Below are positions 44,198-52,459 of a DNA stretch of 64,000 nucleotides, piece by piece (position 1 is the first letter of the stretch; every line of letters starts with the position of its first letter). The stretch covers positions 6,510,001 through 6,574,000 of the forward strand of contig NZ_JASTLB010000001.1 in NCBI RefSeq assembly GCF_030499535.1, in the 5' to 3' direction. A model generated the notes under the pieces. The model searched no databases. It was given only the letters and a program-made list of their open reading frames with translations, and had not been told where the DNA came from. The translations under genes and the position numbers were made by a program. The DNA comes from Streptomyces sp. TG1A-8 (GTDB lineage: Bacteria; Actinomycetota; Actinomycetes; Streptomycetales; Streptomycetaceae).

Positions 44198-45562
44198 TCA
44201 CTCCCCCCTGGTCCATGCCAGGAACCGGCTGAACAGACCCGGCTTGGCCTTGGGGGCGGACGACGACGCCGACGCCGACTGCGGCGCCGGGTTCGCGGCG
44301 CGGTGCTGCGCGGCGCCGCGCGCCTCCTGCGAGTGCGCGGACGCGGGCGTCACCGTGCGCGGGGTGAACCGGACCGGCAGCGCCACGAGGGAACGGCTCC
44401 AGGGAGCCGGGACCCAGGTCAGGTCCTTGAACGGCACCCGGACCTCGATGTCCGGCAGCCGGTTCAGGAGCGACTCGACGGCGGTCACGGCGATCACGAA
44501 CGCCGGGTCCTTGGCGGGACAGGCGTGCGGACCGGCCCCGAAGGCCAGGTGCGCCTTGGCGCTGAGCTGCTCGCGGTGCTCGGCCAGGCGCGGATCGGTG
44601 TTGGCCGCCGCGAAGGAGATCACCACCGGGTCGTTGGCCCGGACCACGCGGCCGCCCAGCTCCACGTCGTGCGTGGGGTAGTGGGCCGCGTAGTTGGCGA
44701 TCGGCGCGTAGTTCCACAGCACCTGGGAGACCGCGTCCTCGACCGGCAGGCCGGCCTGCCACTCGTCGCCCAGCATCAGCGCACCGGCGGTGCCGATGGT
44801 GGCCGACAGCGGCGTGGTGCCCCCGGACAGCAGGGTCACCAACTGGTGCAGCACCTCCTCGTCCGAGAGCTGGGCGGAGTGCTCCATCAGGCGGGTCGTC
44901 AGGTCCTGCCCGGGCCGGCGCCGCTTGAGGGCGATCAGCTCGGTGAGCGCCTCGCCGAGCACCCGGTCCGCACCGGCGGTGCCGTCGAAGATGCCGCTGA
45001 TCCCGACGATGACCCGGTCACCGATCTCCGGCGGGCAGCCGAACAGGTCGCTGAAGACGAGCAGCGGCAGCGGCTGCGCGTACTCGGCCATCAGCTCGGC
45101 CTGGCCCAGCCGCTCGGAGCTGAACTGGCTGATCAGGTAGTCGGCGGACTGCTGGGTCTGGCGCACCAGCTGCAGCTCGTTGACGGTGGCCAGACTGTCG
45201 GTGACGGCCTGGCGCAGCCGGGCGTGCGCCGCCCCGTCGCTGAACAGCGCGTTGGGCCGGTAGCCCATCATGGGCAGGGCCGGGCTGTCCTCGGGGACGC
45301 GTCCCTCGTTCAGCGCGTTCCAGCGCCGCGAGTCCCTGACGAACGAAGCGGGGTTCTGCAGGATGTAGAGGGCGGCGTCGTAACTGGTGACCAGCTCGAC
45401 CTCCACCCCCGGGGCGATGTCGACGGGCGCGCTCGGCCCGAGCGTGCGCAGGTACGTGTAGTGCCCGTCGGGGTCGGAGCCGAACTGGGGCCCGTAGAGC
45501 TGGACGTTGCCGTGGGCGGGGCAGCCCGGGGGAGGCCCTGATATGCCGGGACGCTGCTGCAT
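44198..45562 (-). CDS. cvnE: conservon cytochrome P450 CvnE (CYP157-like)
   Basis: A 454-residue P450 with heme loop FGAGPHACPAK (Cys348). The K-helix position reads AVSQVLWNYAPI, so the EXXR motif is absent, as known for the CYP157 family of Streptomyces conservons. The I-helix LLSGGTTPLSA also lacks the standard AGxDT. The C-terminal ~45 residues are Ala/Ser-rich and end in FSRFLAWTRGE. AGGAG lies 9 bases before the ATG, 12 bases after cvnD. A regulatory rather than purely catalytic role is possible (inference). Confidence 0.93.
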   Translation of the reverse strand: MQQRPGISGPPPGCPAHGNVQLYGPQFGSDPDGHYTYLRTLGPSAPVDIAPGVEVELVTSYDAALYILQNPASFVRDSRRWNALNEGRVPEDSPALPMMGYRPNALFSDGAAHARLRQAVTDSLATVNELQLVRQTQQSADYLISQFSSERLGQAELMAEYAQPLPLLVFSDLFGCPPEIGDRVIVGISGIFDGTAGADRVLGEALTELIALKRRRPGQDLTTRLMEHSAQLSDEEVLHQLVTLLSGGTTPLSATIGTAGALMLGDEWQAGLPVEDAVSQVLWNYAPIANYAAHYPTHDVELGGRVVRANDPVVISFAAANTDPRLAEHREQLSAKAHLAFGAGPHACPAKDPAFVIAVTAVESLLNRLPDIEVRVPFKDLTWVPAPWSRSLVALPVRFTPRTVTPASAHSQEARGAAQHRAANPAPQSASASSSAPKAKPGLFSRFLAWTRGE

Positions 45563-45574
45563 GCGGGGTGGCTC

Positions 45575-46135
45575 CTAGTCGATAAGGGTCAGTAGATGGC
45601 GGACGAGGGTGATCAGCGCCTGCGCTGCCGACTGCTGGTCCCGTACGTCGCAGGTGATGACCGGCGTCCGGTCGGGCAGGTTCAGCGCCTCGCGGATCTC
45701 CGCGAGGGGGTAATCGGTCGTGCCCTCGAAGTGGTTGACGCCGATGGCGTAGGTCAGGCCGAAGCGTTCGACCAGGTCGAGGACCGGGAAGGACTCCGAC
45801 AGCCGCTCGGGGTCGACGAGGACGAGAGCACCCAGCGCCCCCCGGGACAGCTCCTCCCACATCTCCTTGAAGCGCTCCTGACCCGGCGTGCCGAAGAGGT
45901 ACAGCACCACCTCGTCGCTGATGGTCAGGCGGCCGAAGTCCATGGCGACCGTGGTGGTGGTCTTGTCCGGGGTCCCCGACAGGTCGTCGAACCCGACGCT
46001 GGCCTCGGTGATCTCCTCTTCGGTGCGCAGCGGCTCGATCTCGGAGATGCTTCCGATGCACGTGGTCTTCCCGACCCCGAAGTGCCCCACCACGAGGATC
46101 TTCACCGCGGTGAGGACCCCTGAATCCAGGTACAC
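45575..46135 (-). CDS. cvnD: conservon GTP-binding protein CvnD
   Basis: A 186-residue small GTPase-like protein with P-loop GHFGVGKTT (~17-25), a TEEEITEASVGFDD switch, DKTTTTVAMDFGR, and LYLFGTPGQERFKEMWEEL (G3 equivalent). VNHFEG stands where NKxD is expected. CvnD/MglA-like proteins act as nucleotide switches at the membrane with CvnA and CvnB. The GTG start has GGAG 8 bases upstream and is 3 bases after the cvnC stop. Confidence 0.94.
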   Translation of the reverse strand: MYLDSGVLTAVKILVVGHFGVGKTTCIGSISEIEPLRTEEEITEASVGFDDLSGTPDKTTTTVAMDFGRLTISDEVVLYLFGTPGQERFKEMWEELSRGALGALVLVDPERLSESFPVLDLVERFGLTYAIGVNHFEGTTDYPLAEIREALNLPDRTPVITCDVRDQQSAAQALITLVRHLLTLID

Positions 46136-46138
46136 GAA

Positions 46139-46522
46139 TCACGCTCCGAATCGGGCTTTGAGGCCGTCGAGTACGGCGTTGAGCACTTCTCGGTCGATAC
46201 GCTCGGCGCGGGGAACGGGCTTCCTCGCGATGATCAGACCGCTCTCCTCCATCTCCACCAGGAGAATCCGCACGATGCCCAGCGGCAGACGGGTGTGGGC
46301 GGCCACTTCGGCCACGGAGAGAAAGCCCTCCGTGACCAGCTCCAGAACCTGGCGCGCCTCCGGAGAAAGCGTGCGAGCCGAAGCGGAGGCACCCTCGCGC
46401 GCGGACACCAGGGTCGTGCGCTCGTAGGCATTCTCCGGGGGCAGCGCCCGCCCGTTCGTGATCACGAACAGCGGAACTAATGCGGAGGTCAGCTCCAGCT
46501 CCTCGTCCGGCTCGTCATTCAC
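46139..46522 (-). CDS. cvnC: conservon DUF742 protein CvnC
   Basis: A 127-residue DUF742 protein with an acidic N-terminus and a winged-helix-like core: YERTTLVSA, LSPEARQVLELVTEGFLSVAEVA, LPLGIVRILLVEMEESGLI. It is a standard conservon component of unknown biochemical role. The GTG start overlaps the cvnB stop (GTGA). Confidence 0.94.
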   Translation of the reverse strand: MNDEPDEELELTSALVPLFVITNGRALPPENAYERTTLVSAREGASASARTLSPEARQVLELVTEGFLSVAEVAAHTRLPLGIVRILLVEMEESGLIIARKPVPRAERIDREVLNAVLDGLKARFGA

Positions 46523-47361
46523 GTGCGGCTCGCCTCCCCGCGTGGTGCCAGATATGCGCTCAATCGCGGTACCACCTCATGCAGACGGGTCGTGAACTCC
46601 CCGATATCGGCATGGTGTTCGGCGGCCGCAGCCAGGAAGGCGCCGCGGCCGGCCGAAATCAGGAAGATCCAGCCGTGCTGGAACTCGATGACCGTCTGCC
46701 TCCAGTGCGCCTCCTGGCTCACGCCGGCGAACTGGGAGGTGGCCCGGCTGTAGGCGTGGATTCCCGTCATGGCCGCCGAGATGGTGTCCGCCAGGTCCTG
46801 GCTCATCCCGGTGGTCGCGCCCCGGGGCAGGCCGTCGGAGCCCAGCAGGACGGCGTGCCGGGCACCCTCCACCTTGCCGATCACCTCGTCCAGGTCGGCG
46901 ATCGGGATGCCCGTGCCGCCGGCGGCCGGCTGCGACCGGTGCCGGCCCGAGCGCCCGTCGGAGCCGTCCGCGTTCACCCTGGGCGGCGAGGTGAGGTTGT
47001 TGCCCAGCCGGGCGACGAGCCGGTGCATGCGGAAGGAGATCTGCTGCATGTCGACGTCGGGCGCCGCCGCCGCGGCCAGGTACGCGCCCTGGCCGGCGCC
47101 GATCAGGAAGATCCAGCCGTGGGAGAACTCGATGATGGTCTGATTCCACTGCCTGTCCTCCCCGGGCCCGGCGAAGTGGGAGGTCGCCCGGCTGAGCGAC
47201 TGCATGCCCGCCATGGCGGCGGAGATGGTCCGCACGTCCTTCTGGGCCATGCCGTCGGTCGAGCCGCGAGGAAGGCCGTCCGCGGACAGCAGGACGGCGT
47301 GCCGTGCCTTCGGCACGTTCTGCACGATGTCCTCGAGCATCCACGACAGGTCTGCGGTCAT
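46519..47361 (-). CDS. cvnB: conservon Roadblock/LC7 protein CvnB with two fused domains
   Basis: CvnB proteins are normally a single ~140-residue Roadblock domain, the MglB-like partner of CvnD. This one is 280 residues with two: domain 1 (~1-120, RHAVLLSADGLPRGS, HGWIFLIGAGQGAYLAAAA) and domain 2 (~150-270, RHAVLLGSDGLPRGA, HGWIFLISAGRGAFLAAAA), joined by a Gly/Arg/Ser-rich linker. Roadblock domains dimerise, so one chain could form the dimer itself. ATGA overlap with cvnA and GTGA overlap with cvnC. Confidence 0.94.
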   Translation of the reverse strand: MTADLSWMLEDIVQNVPKARHAVLLSADGLPRGSTDGMAQKDVRTISAAMAGMQSLSRATSHFAGPGEDRQWNQTIIEFSHGWIFLIGAGQGAYLAAAAAPDVDMQQISFRMHRLVARLGNNLTSPPRVNADGSDGRSGRHRSQPAAGGTGIPIADLDEVIGKVEGARHAVLLGSDGLPRGATTGMSQDLADTISAAMTGIHAYSRATSQFAGVSQEAHWRQTVIEFQHGWIFLISAGRGAFLAAAAEHHADIGEFTTRLHEVVPRLSAYLAPRGEASRT

Positions 47362-48542
47362 TCCTCATCGACCCCTTCGGACGGTGCCGGGGCGAGGCTG
47401 CGACCCGAGAGCGTGCCGCGCTGGAAGGCTCCCAAGCCCCGGGCCGCGGCCCGGCCGGCCTCCTCGGGCGCCGGCGCCGGCGGCATCGCGACGTCCTGCC
47501 GGTCGGGCACGCTGGCGATGGGCACCTGACGGGCGCCGCGCCGCGGCAGGCCGTGCGCGGTGCGCGTCACGGCCTCCGGCCGGCCGACCGCACCGCGGAT
47601 GCCGCTGACCTGAGAGTCCTCGGACGGCGTGATTTCCTCCTCGGTCCACAGCTCTTCCGGCAGCAGGACGACCGCCCGCACGCCGCCGTAACGGGAGACG
47701 CCGGTGACGTCCACACGGAACCCGTACTGCTGCGCGAGCAGCCCGATGACGGGGAAACCGAACTTCGGCTGATTTCCCAGGTGCGACAGCCGGGGACGGA
47801 AGTCGCCGGAGAGCAGCGCGGACGCCTTCTGCCGGTCCTCGTCGTTCATGCCGACGCCGGCGTCATCGATGATGATGCACAGATTCTTCTGGATCCGCTG
47901 GAAAGTGACCTCGATCGGGGAGCCTTGCTGGGAAAAGCTGGCAGCGTTGTCAAGAAGTTCCGCAACGGCGAGCGAGACCGGGGAAACGGCCGACGCTTTC
48001 AGTGCGAAACCGGTCTGCTGCATGATTTCGACGCGGCGGAAGTTACGAATCTGCCCCTGTGCGCTGCGCACCACGTCGTAAACACTTGCAGGCCTATTGC
48101 GGCGACCCAGCGGCGCACCACACATGACCGCGATGCCCTGCGCCTTGCGTGCCATCTGCGCATTGGCGTGGCTGACTTCCAGGAGATCGCCCAGAACGGA
48201 ATGGCCACCGTACTTCCGCTGGATGTCCTCAAGAAGTGCCAGCTGTTCCGCGGCCAGGCTCTGCAGGAAGCGCGCGGAGCCCTTGAGCACGGCCTTGGTG
48301 CTCTCCTCGGCCGCCTCTTCGGCTTCTTGGATCGTCTGGGAGTGCTCGGCCCTGTGCTGCTGCAACTCAGCGTTCAAAGCGGCCAATTGGCTGTCGGCCG
48401 CGCTCAGCTTCTGCGTGAGGGCAGCCTCGGCCTGGCGCTTCTTCGCCGCTATGGCCTTGTTGCGACGATGGAGCACCAGGGCCGCGGCGAGGGCGACCAC
48501 CGCCACCGCAACGAGGCACCAAACGAGTGCGTCTCGAGTCAT
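47358..48542 (-). CDS. cvnA: conservon sensor histidine kinase-like protein CvnA
   Basis: A 394-residue membrane protein: one N-terminal membrane helix (LVWCLVAVAVVALAAALVL), a coiled coil (~35-90), and a HATPase domain with ELLDNAASFSQQGSPI (N box) and DDAGVGMNDED (G1 box). The usual H box is not evident, as in other conservon kinases. The C-terminal ~90 residues are disordered. AGGAAAGG precedes the ATG. It begins the five-gene conservon transcript. Confidence 0.94.
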   Translation of the reverse strand: MTRDALVWCLVAVAVVALAAALVLHRRNKAIAAKKRQAEAALTQKLSAADSQLAALNAELQQHRAEHSQTIQEAEEAAEESTKAVLKGSARFLQSLAAEQLALLEDIQRKYGGHSVLGDLLEVSHANAQMARKAQGIAVMCGAPLGRRNRPASVYDVVRSAQGQIRNFRRVEIMQQTGFALKASAVSPVSLAVAELLDNAASFSQQGSPIEVTFQRIQKNLCIIIDDAGVGMNDEDRQKASALLSGDFRPRLSHLGNQPKFGFPVIGLLAQQYGFRVDVTGVSRYGGVRAVVLLPEELWTEEEITPSEDSQVSGIRGAVGRPEAVTRTAHGLPRRGARQVPIASVPDRQDVAMPPAPAPEEAGRAAARGLGAFQRGTLSGRSLAPAPSEGVDEE

Positions 48543-48913
48543 GGATACCTTTCCTATGTGTAGCCCGCAACCTTCGGGCGGGTGGGCCTCGCGGGAATCC
48601 GGGGCACAACCACGGGGACGACTCGGCCGCCGGACTGTTGAGAACGGGGCCGATCTCAAAACGGCGACTGAGCCGAGTGGACCAAGGTCGCAGACGCGGG
48701 GATGCTATCACTGACATAGCGGCACCTTCGCAACGCGGAGTCGTCCTGCCGCTCCGCTGCCCGAGCGGGTTGCTCCTGGCGTGTGGCTGTACAGGTTCTC
48801 GAGTGTCATCCGGTATCGGACGTGCGTCCGCCCGGCTATTGAATACGCGTCGGTCGTCATTTTCGCGGCATCACGTCGGACTCATTGTCCTTTGTCGGAC
48901 TTACGGAGGCGGT
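48543..48913. other. 371-base region upstream of the conservon
   Basis: This gap holds the conservon promoter and the 3' flank of the DUF4190 gene. It is less GC-rich than average between about 48650 and 48900 (GCTATCACTGACATAGCGGC, GGCTATTGAATACGCG, CATTTTCGCGG). TATCACTGACATA (48706-48718) is an imperfect dyad. GGCGG-TTCAG-CCGCC (48908-48922) overlaps the DUF4190 stop and may terminate it. I could not assign a single promoter confidently. Confidence 0.4.
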
Positions 48914-49189
48914 TCAGCCGCCCCAGACGGACCACGACGCGGTCCCGTGCGCGGACACCAGCACGGCCAGGAGCACCAGATCGGCGATGCCCAGTCCCAG
49001 GCCGAGCAGGGCGCGGAACCGGCGCGGGGTGTCGCGCCGCAGCGCGATCACGGCCAGGACGATCGCGATGGGGCCGAGCACGAGGTTGAGGACGAGCAGT
49101 CCGACGAGGCCGAGCACGAAGGAGGCCACGGCCGTGCCCTCGGTGTCCCGGCGGCCGGTGTAACGGGAGGGGGGAGCGGTCAGTCGCAC
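48914..49189 (-). CDS. DUF4190-type small membrane protein
   Basis: A 91-residue protein with two or three membrane helices: AVASFVLGLVGLLVLNLVLGPIAIVLAVIALRR is the DUF4190 pattern, followed by a second GLGLGIADLVLLAVLV. Function unknown. The GTG start has GGAGGG 9 bases upstream and is 3 bases after the stop of another small membrane protein gene, forming a two-gene operon. Confidence 0.8.
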   Translation of the reverse strand: MRLTAPPSRYTGRRDTEGTAVASFVLGLVGLLVLNLVLGPIAIVLAVIALRRDTPRRFRALLGLGLGIADLVLLAVLVSAHGTASWSVWGG

Positions 49190-49192
49190 GGC

Positions 49193-49408
49193 TCAGACCC
49201 TCCTCTCCCGGCTCCGGCGCCGTCGCTCGCGCCCCGTGAAGACCGCGAGCCAGACGGCGATGAACAGGCCGAGCACGACGGTGACGGGCCAGGGGAGGTA
49301 GGCGGCCGTACCCACGACGAGGCCCAGCAGGAGCAGGGCGACGACCAGGAAGAGCACGGTCACCACCCCCGGCCGGGGCCGGCGGTCACGGACGGCGGCT
49401 TCTGCCAC
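49193..49408 (-). CDS. small two-helix membrane protein (71 aa)
   Basis: A 71-residue protein: a basic N-terminus (RDRRPRPG), two membrane helices (VVTVLFLVVALLLLGLVVG and WPVTVVLGLFIAVWLAVFT) and a very basic tail (GRERRRRSRERR). I do not recognise it. The GTG at 49408 gives this clean topology, but its ribosome binding site is weak. Tight spacing to the DUF4190 gene supports a real gene. Confidence 0.6.
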   Translation of the reverse strand: MAEAAVRDRRPRPGVVTVLFLVVALLLLGLVVGTAAYLPWPVTVVLGLFIAVWLAVFTGRERRRRSRERRV

Positions 49409-49505
49409 TTCATCAACGCGTTCATGACATCGCGGGTTACCCGCCCCGGGGGACCTCACGCGGGCCGCTTTCCCGTCGGCGGACGGAGGGCGCGTTCCCC
49501 TCCTC

Positions 49506-49532
49506 TTCTTCACCTTCTTCACCTTCTTCACC
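49506..49532. repeat. three 9-base tandem repeats (TTCTTCACC)
   Basis: Three perfect copies of TTCTTCACC lie in the noncoding gap between two minus-strand genes, making a polypyrimidine run. It is a low-complexity tract prone to slippage with no further assignment. Confidence 0.8.
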
Positions 49533-49635
49533 GTCCGGGCCCGGCGTCCGGCGCCGTCCTGGGGAAGCGGGGCCCGCCGGCCGTGCCGGCCCGTCCTACC
49601 GTGACCGGCCCGGTCGCCGGGCACCACGACCGGCC

Positions 49636-49935
49636 TCAGCGTGGGCCGGAAGGGCCCGGTGGCCGGTCGGTGACGCCCTGGACGGCCCGGCTCAGCGCCA
49701 GCACGCCCGTGACGATCATGACGGCACCGCACACCTCGGGCAGCAGCCACCAGCCCGTACGGACGCGCTCGCCGAACAGGGTCATGCCCAGCAGCCAAGC
49801 GGGCCGGCGCACGAGTTCCGACAGGAGCCGCACCCCGCCGCGGCGACTGGCGGAGGCCGCCTTGCGCTGGAACGCGGTGCCGACGGCGTTGCTCGCCGCT
49901 CCCGCGACGGCGAAGGCCGCGGCCAGTTCGATCAC
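49636..49935 (-). pseudogene. DMT/EamA-like transporter remnant with internal deletion
   Basis: The 99-residue product joins the usual N-terminus of a DMT-family permease (ELAAAFAVAGAASNAVGTAFQRKAA, LLSELVRRPAWLLGM) directly to what looks like its last helices (TLFGERVRTGWWLLPEVCG). Relatives are ~280-300 residues, so about 180 residues appear missing, in frame. The GTG start retains a GGGAGACGAG ribosome binding site, so a short protein may still be made. Confidence 0.65.
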
Positions 49936-50178
49936 GCTCGTCTCCCGCCTGCGGGCGCGCCTCCCGGAGGAACCCCGGGTCGTTCCAGCCTGCGAAAGCC
50001 CCGCCGCGACGCCGCCGGGCGGACTGCCCGCGGGGCGGGGCGGGGCGGCGGCCCGGCCGGGCGCGGCGTCGCGGCCCGGGCGGGCAGGCCCCGGTGGGTC
50101 GGCCGGGTGCGTCGGGCCGGTGCCGGCCGGAGGACCGGCGGGCGGGGGCGTCGGCGCACCCGGTGACCGCGGCACCGA

Positions 50179-50203
50179 GGCTGGAGGCACGGGGACGGGG
50201 TAC
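50179..50203 (+). promoter_or_regulatory. candidate SigB-type promoter for the CBS-domain gene
   Basis: GGCT, 15 bases, GGGTAC matches GNNT-N14-16-GGGTAY. Transcription would start near 50211, 35 bases before the ATG. The 310-base gap 49936-50245 contains no other supported element. Confidence 0.5.
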
Positions 50204-50245
50204 CCGCGCCGTGACGTCGGCGGGACGCAACGGCAAGGAGGACAC

Positions 50246-50665
50246 ATGGCGCCCGAAGTGCGCGACATCATGACCCGCAACCCGGTGGCGGTGGCACCGC
50301 AGACCCCGGTGCCCGAGGTCGCCGCCCGGATGCGGGACGAGGACATCGGCGCGGTCCTGGTCTGCTCCGGCGGCCGGCTGCGCGGCCTGGTCACCGACCG
50401 GGACCTGGCGGTGCGGATCCTCGCCGACGGCGGAGACGTCTCCGCCCGCACCGTGGCCGAGGCGTGCAGCAGCGAGCTGATCACCGTGGCCCCGGACGAC
50501 GACGTCGACCGCGCGGTGCAGCTCATGCGGGCCAAGGCGCTGCGCCGGCTGCCGGTGGTGGACGACGGGGAGGTGGTGGGCATCGTCGCCCTGGGCGACC
50601 TGGTCCTGGAGAGCGACCCGGACTCCACCCTCGGCCGCATCAGCGCCGCGGGGCCCACCCGCTGA
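50246..50665 (+). CDS. CBS-domain pair protein
   Basis: A 139-residue protein made of two CBS motifs: DIMTRNPVAVAPQTPVPEVAARM...GAVLVCSGGRLRGLVTDRDLAVRIL and ELITVAPDDDVDRAVQLM...LRRLPVVDDGEVVGIVALGDL. Such Bateman modules bind adenine nucleotides and regulate partners; stand-alone forms are common stress proteins in Streptomyces. AAGGAGG precedes the ATG, and a SigB-type promoter match lies upstream. Confidence 0.92.
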   Translation: MAPEVRDIMTRNPVAVAPQTPVPEVAARMRDEDIGAVLVCSGGRLRGLVTDRDLAVRILADGGDVSARTVAEACSSELITVAPDDDVDRAVQLMRAKALRRLPVVDDGEVVGIVALGDLVLESDPDSTLGRISAAGPTR

Positions 50666-50800
50666 CGCCGGCCCCGGCGACGGCCGCCACCCGGAAAACC
50701 GCGTGACCGCGACCGCGCGCGCCAGGACAATGGGCAGTCCGGCGGCGGCCCCGTGAACAGGATGTCCGTACCGTGCCGGTGACGCGAAAGGCGGTCCCCG

Positions 50801-51493
50801 GTGACCGGTGCGCACGTCCTGCTGTCCGGCATCGTCGGATCCACCGCGTACGGCCTCGCCCGCGCGGGCTCCGACGTCGACCGGCTCGGCGTCTTCGCGG
50901 TTCCCACCCCGGAGCTGCACGGCCTGCACCGGCCGGGGGAGTCGTACGTGACCACCGGCCCGGACCGCACCCTGCACGAGGCCGCCAAGTGGTGCCGCCT
51001 CGCCCTGGGCGGCAACCCCACCGCCACGGAGCTGGTCTGGCTCCCGGACGAGCTGTACGAGGTGCGGACGCCGCTCGGCGACGAACTCATCGGCATCCGC
51101 GGCTCCCTGCTCTGCGCGCAACGCGTCCGGGACGCCTACCTCGGCTACGCCACCCAGCAATTCCGGCGCCTGCGGGCCCGGGGCGGCCGGTCCGCCCCGG
51201 CGGACCGGCCGCGACCGCACCGCCAAGCACGCCCGGCACCTCAAGCGCCTGTGCCGGCGGGGACTGGAGCTGTACACCACCGGCCGGCTGGCGCTCCGCG
51301 TCGACGACCCGCAGGATTACCATGACTTCGGTGAGCGCGTGGCCGCCGACCCGTCCGCCGCGCTGCCCGTGCTGAGGCAGTACGAACACGCCTTCGCCGA
51401 GGCCTCCACCGTGCTGCCGGAACAACTCGACGAGGCACCCGCCGAAGCATGCTGCGCCGCGTCCGCGCCCACCTCCACCCCATCGCCGCCTGA
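50801..51493 (+). pseudogene. nucleotidyltransferase-superfamily gene with two frame disruptions
   Basis: Codons from the GTG encode a nucleotidyltransferase N-terminus (LLSGIVGSTAYGLARAGSDVDRLGVF, the GS...DxD motif) through YLGYATQQFRRLRARG. Between about 51180 and 51216 the frame moves by +1; coding resumes as RTAKHARHLKRLCRRGLELYTTG...YEHAFAEASTVLPEQ. Near 51447-51450 a second slip restores the first frame, ending RRVRAHLHPIAA at the TGA 51491-51493. The two shifts compensate. Either the gene is decaying or the assembly has two indels. Confidence 0.7.
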
Positions 51494-51635
51494 ACCGACC
51501 GGTGCCCGGCCCGGGGTCACCGCCCGCCCCGTCACCCGGCGGGCCGTGCCCGGAGGGTTCACCCCAACGAGTCGTTTGCGCGGCCGGACACGCCTGCGGG
51601 CGCATGCCCGCGCCACAGGCGGTGAGACATCGGGC

Positions 51636-52397
51636 ATGGACGAACCGACACCGGGCGGCGCGCTCCCGGCCCCCCGCCCGCCGGCCGTGTCCGACGTGGT
51701 GTTCACGGCGGACTTCGCCTCCGTCCGCCAGTGGGTCGCGGGCCGCTCGTGGGCGTATCCGGACGGCGGCCCGGTGAATCCGGGCGACGACAAACTGGAC
51801 CACCTGGTGCCCGACGCGGACCACAGCCGCACGGGCGTCCTCCGGGCCACGCGCCGGCCGGACGGCCGGTGGGACACGGGCCTGCTGACCACCGAGGGCA
51901 GCGAGGAGGGCTTCACGGTCCGCTCGGGGGACGTGCTGGAGACCCGGGTGCGGCTGCCCCGGGAGACCGGGGCCTGGCCGGCCGTCTGGACCTGGCGGGA
52001 CGGCGACCAGGAGGTCGACGTCTTCGAGTACCACCCGGACAACCCCGACCTGCTGGAGTTCGCCAACCACGTGCACGGCGGCGGCCATCACTTCCGCGAC
52101 CCCGCCGTCCGTCCGGGCGCCTGGGTGGACCTGCGCACCGAGTTCGGCGCCCGTTCCGTCGCCTGGTGGGTGAACGGCGCGCGCGTCTTCGCGGACCGGC
52201 ACGGCGTCGGTCCGGCATGGCACGCCTTCCTCATCGTCAACCTCTCGGTCTGCGCGGGGCGTCACCACCCGCGGCCCGACCCCGGGGCGCGGGAGATGTC
52301 CTACGAGGTGAGCCGGCTGGTCGTCCGGCGTCCGCCGGCCGGCGGGACGGTGCCGGCCGCCGCGGCCGGGGAAGGGGGTGACGAACGACCGGCGTGA
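51636..52397 (+). CDS. GH16-like concanavalin-fold protein
   Basis: A 253-residue protein with a jelly-roll pattern and the GH16 catalytic signature EVDVFEYH (ExDxxE form) after WPAVWTWRDG, then FANHVHGGGHHF and WWVNGARVF. GH16 enzymes hydrolyse beta-glucans, agar and similar glycans and are usually secreted, but no signal peptide is visible. The ATG has only GGTGAGA upstream. The substrate is unknown. Confidence 0.7.
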   Translation: MDEPTPGGALPAPRPPAVSDVVFTADFASVRQWVAGRSWAYPDGGPVNPGDDKLDHLVPDADHSRTGVLRATRRPDGRWDTGLLTTEGSEEGFTVRSGDVLETRVRLPRETGAWPAVWTWRDGDQEVDVFEYHPDNPDLLEFANHVHGGGHHFRDPAVRPGAWVDLRTEFGARSVAWWVNGARVFADRHGVGPAWHAFLIVNLSVCAGRHHPRPDPGAREMSYEVSRLVVRRPPAGGTVPAAAAGEGGDERPA

Positions 52398-52459
52398 GCG
52401 GCGAAGGGCGACCCCGTGACCCGCGAAGGGTGCTGCGGGGCGGCCCGCCGGGCGGTGCC

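Noticed and set aside
49506..49532. Tandem TTCTTCACC as a CRISPR or coding repeat
   Set aside because: Only three 9-base copies without spacers; the minus-strand KVKKVKK reading belongs to a frame with no supported start there.
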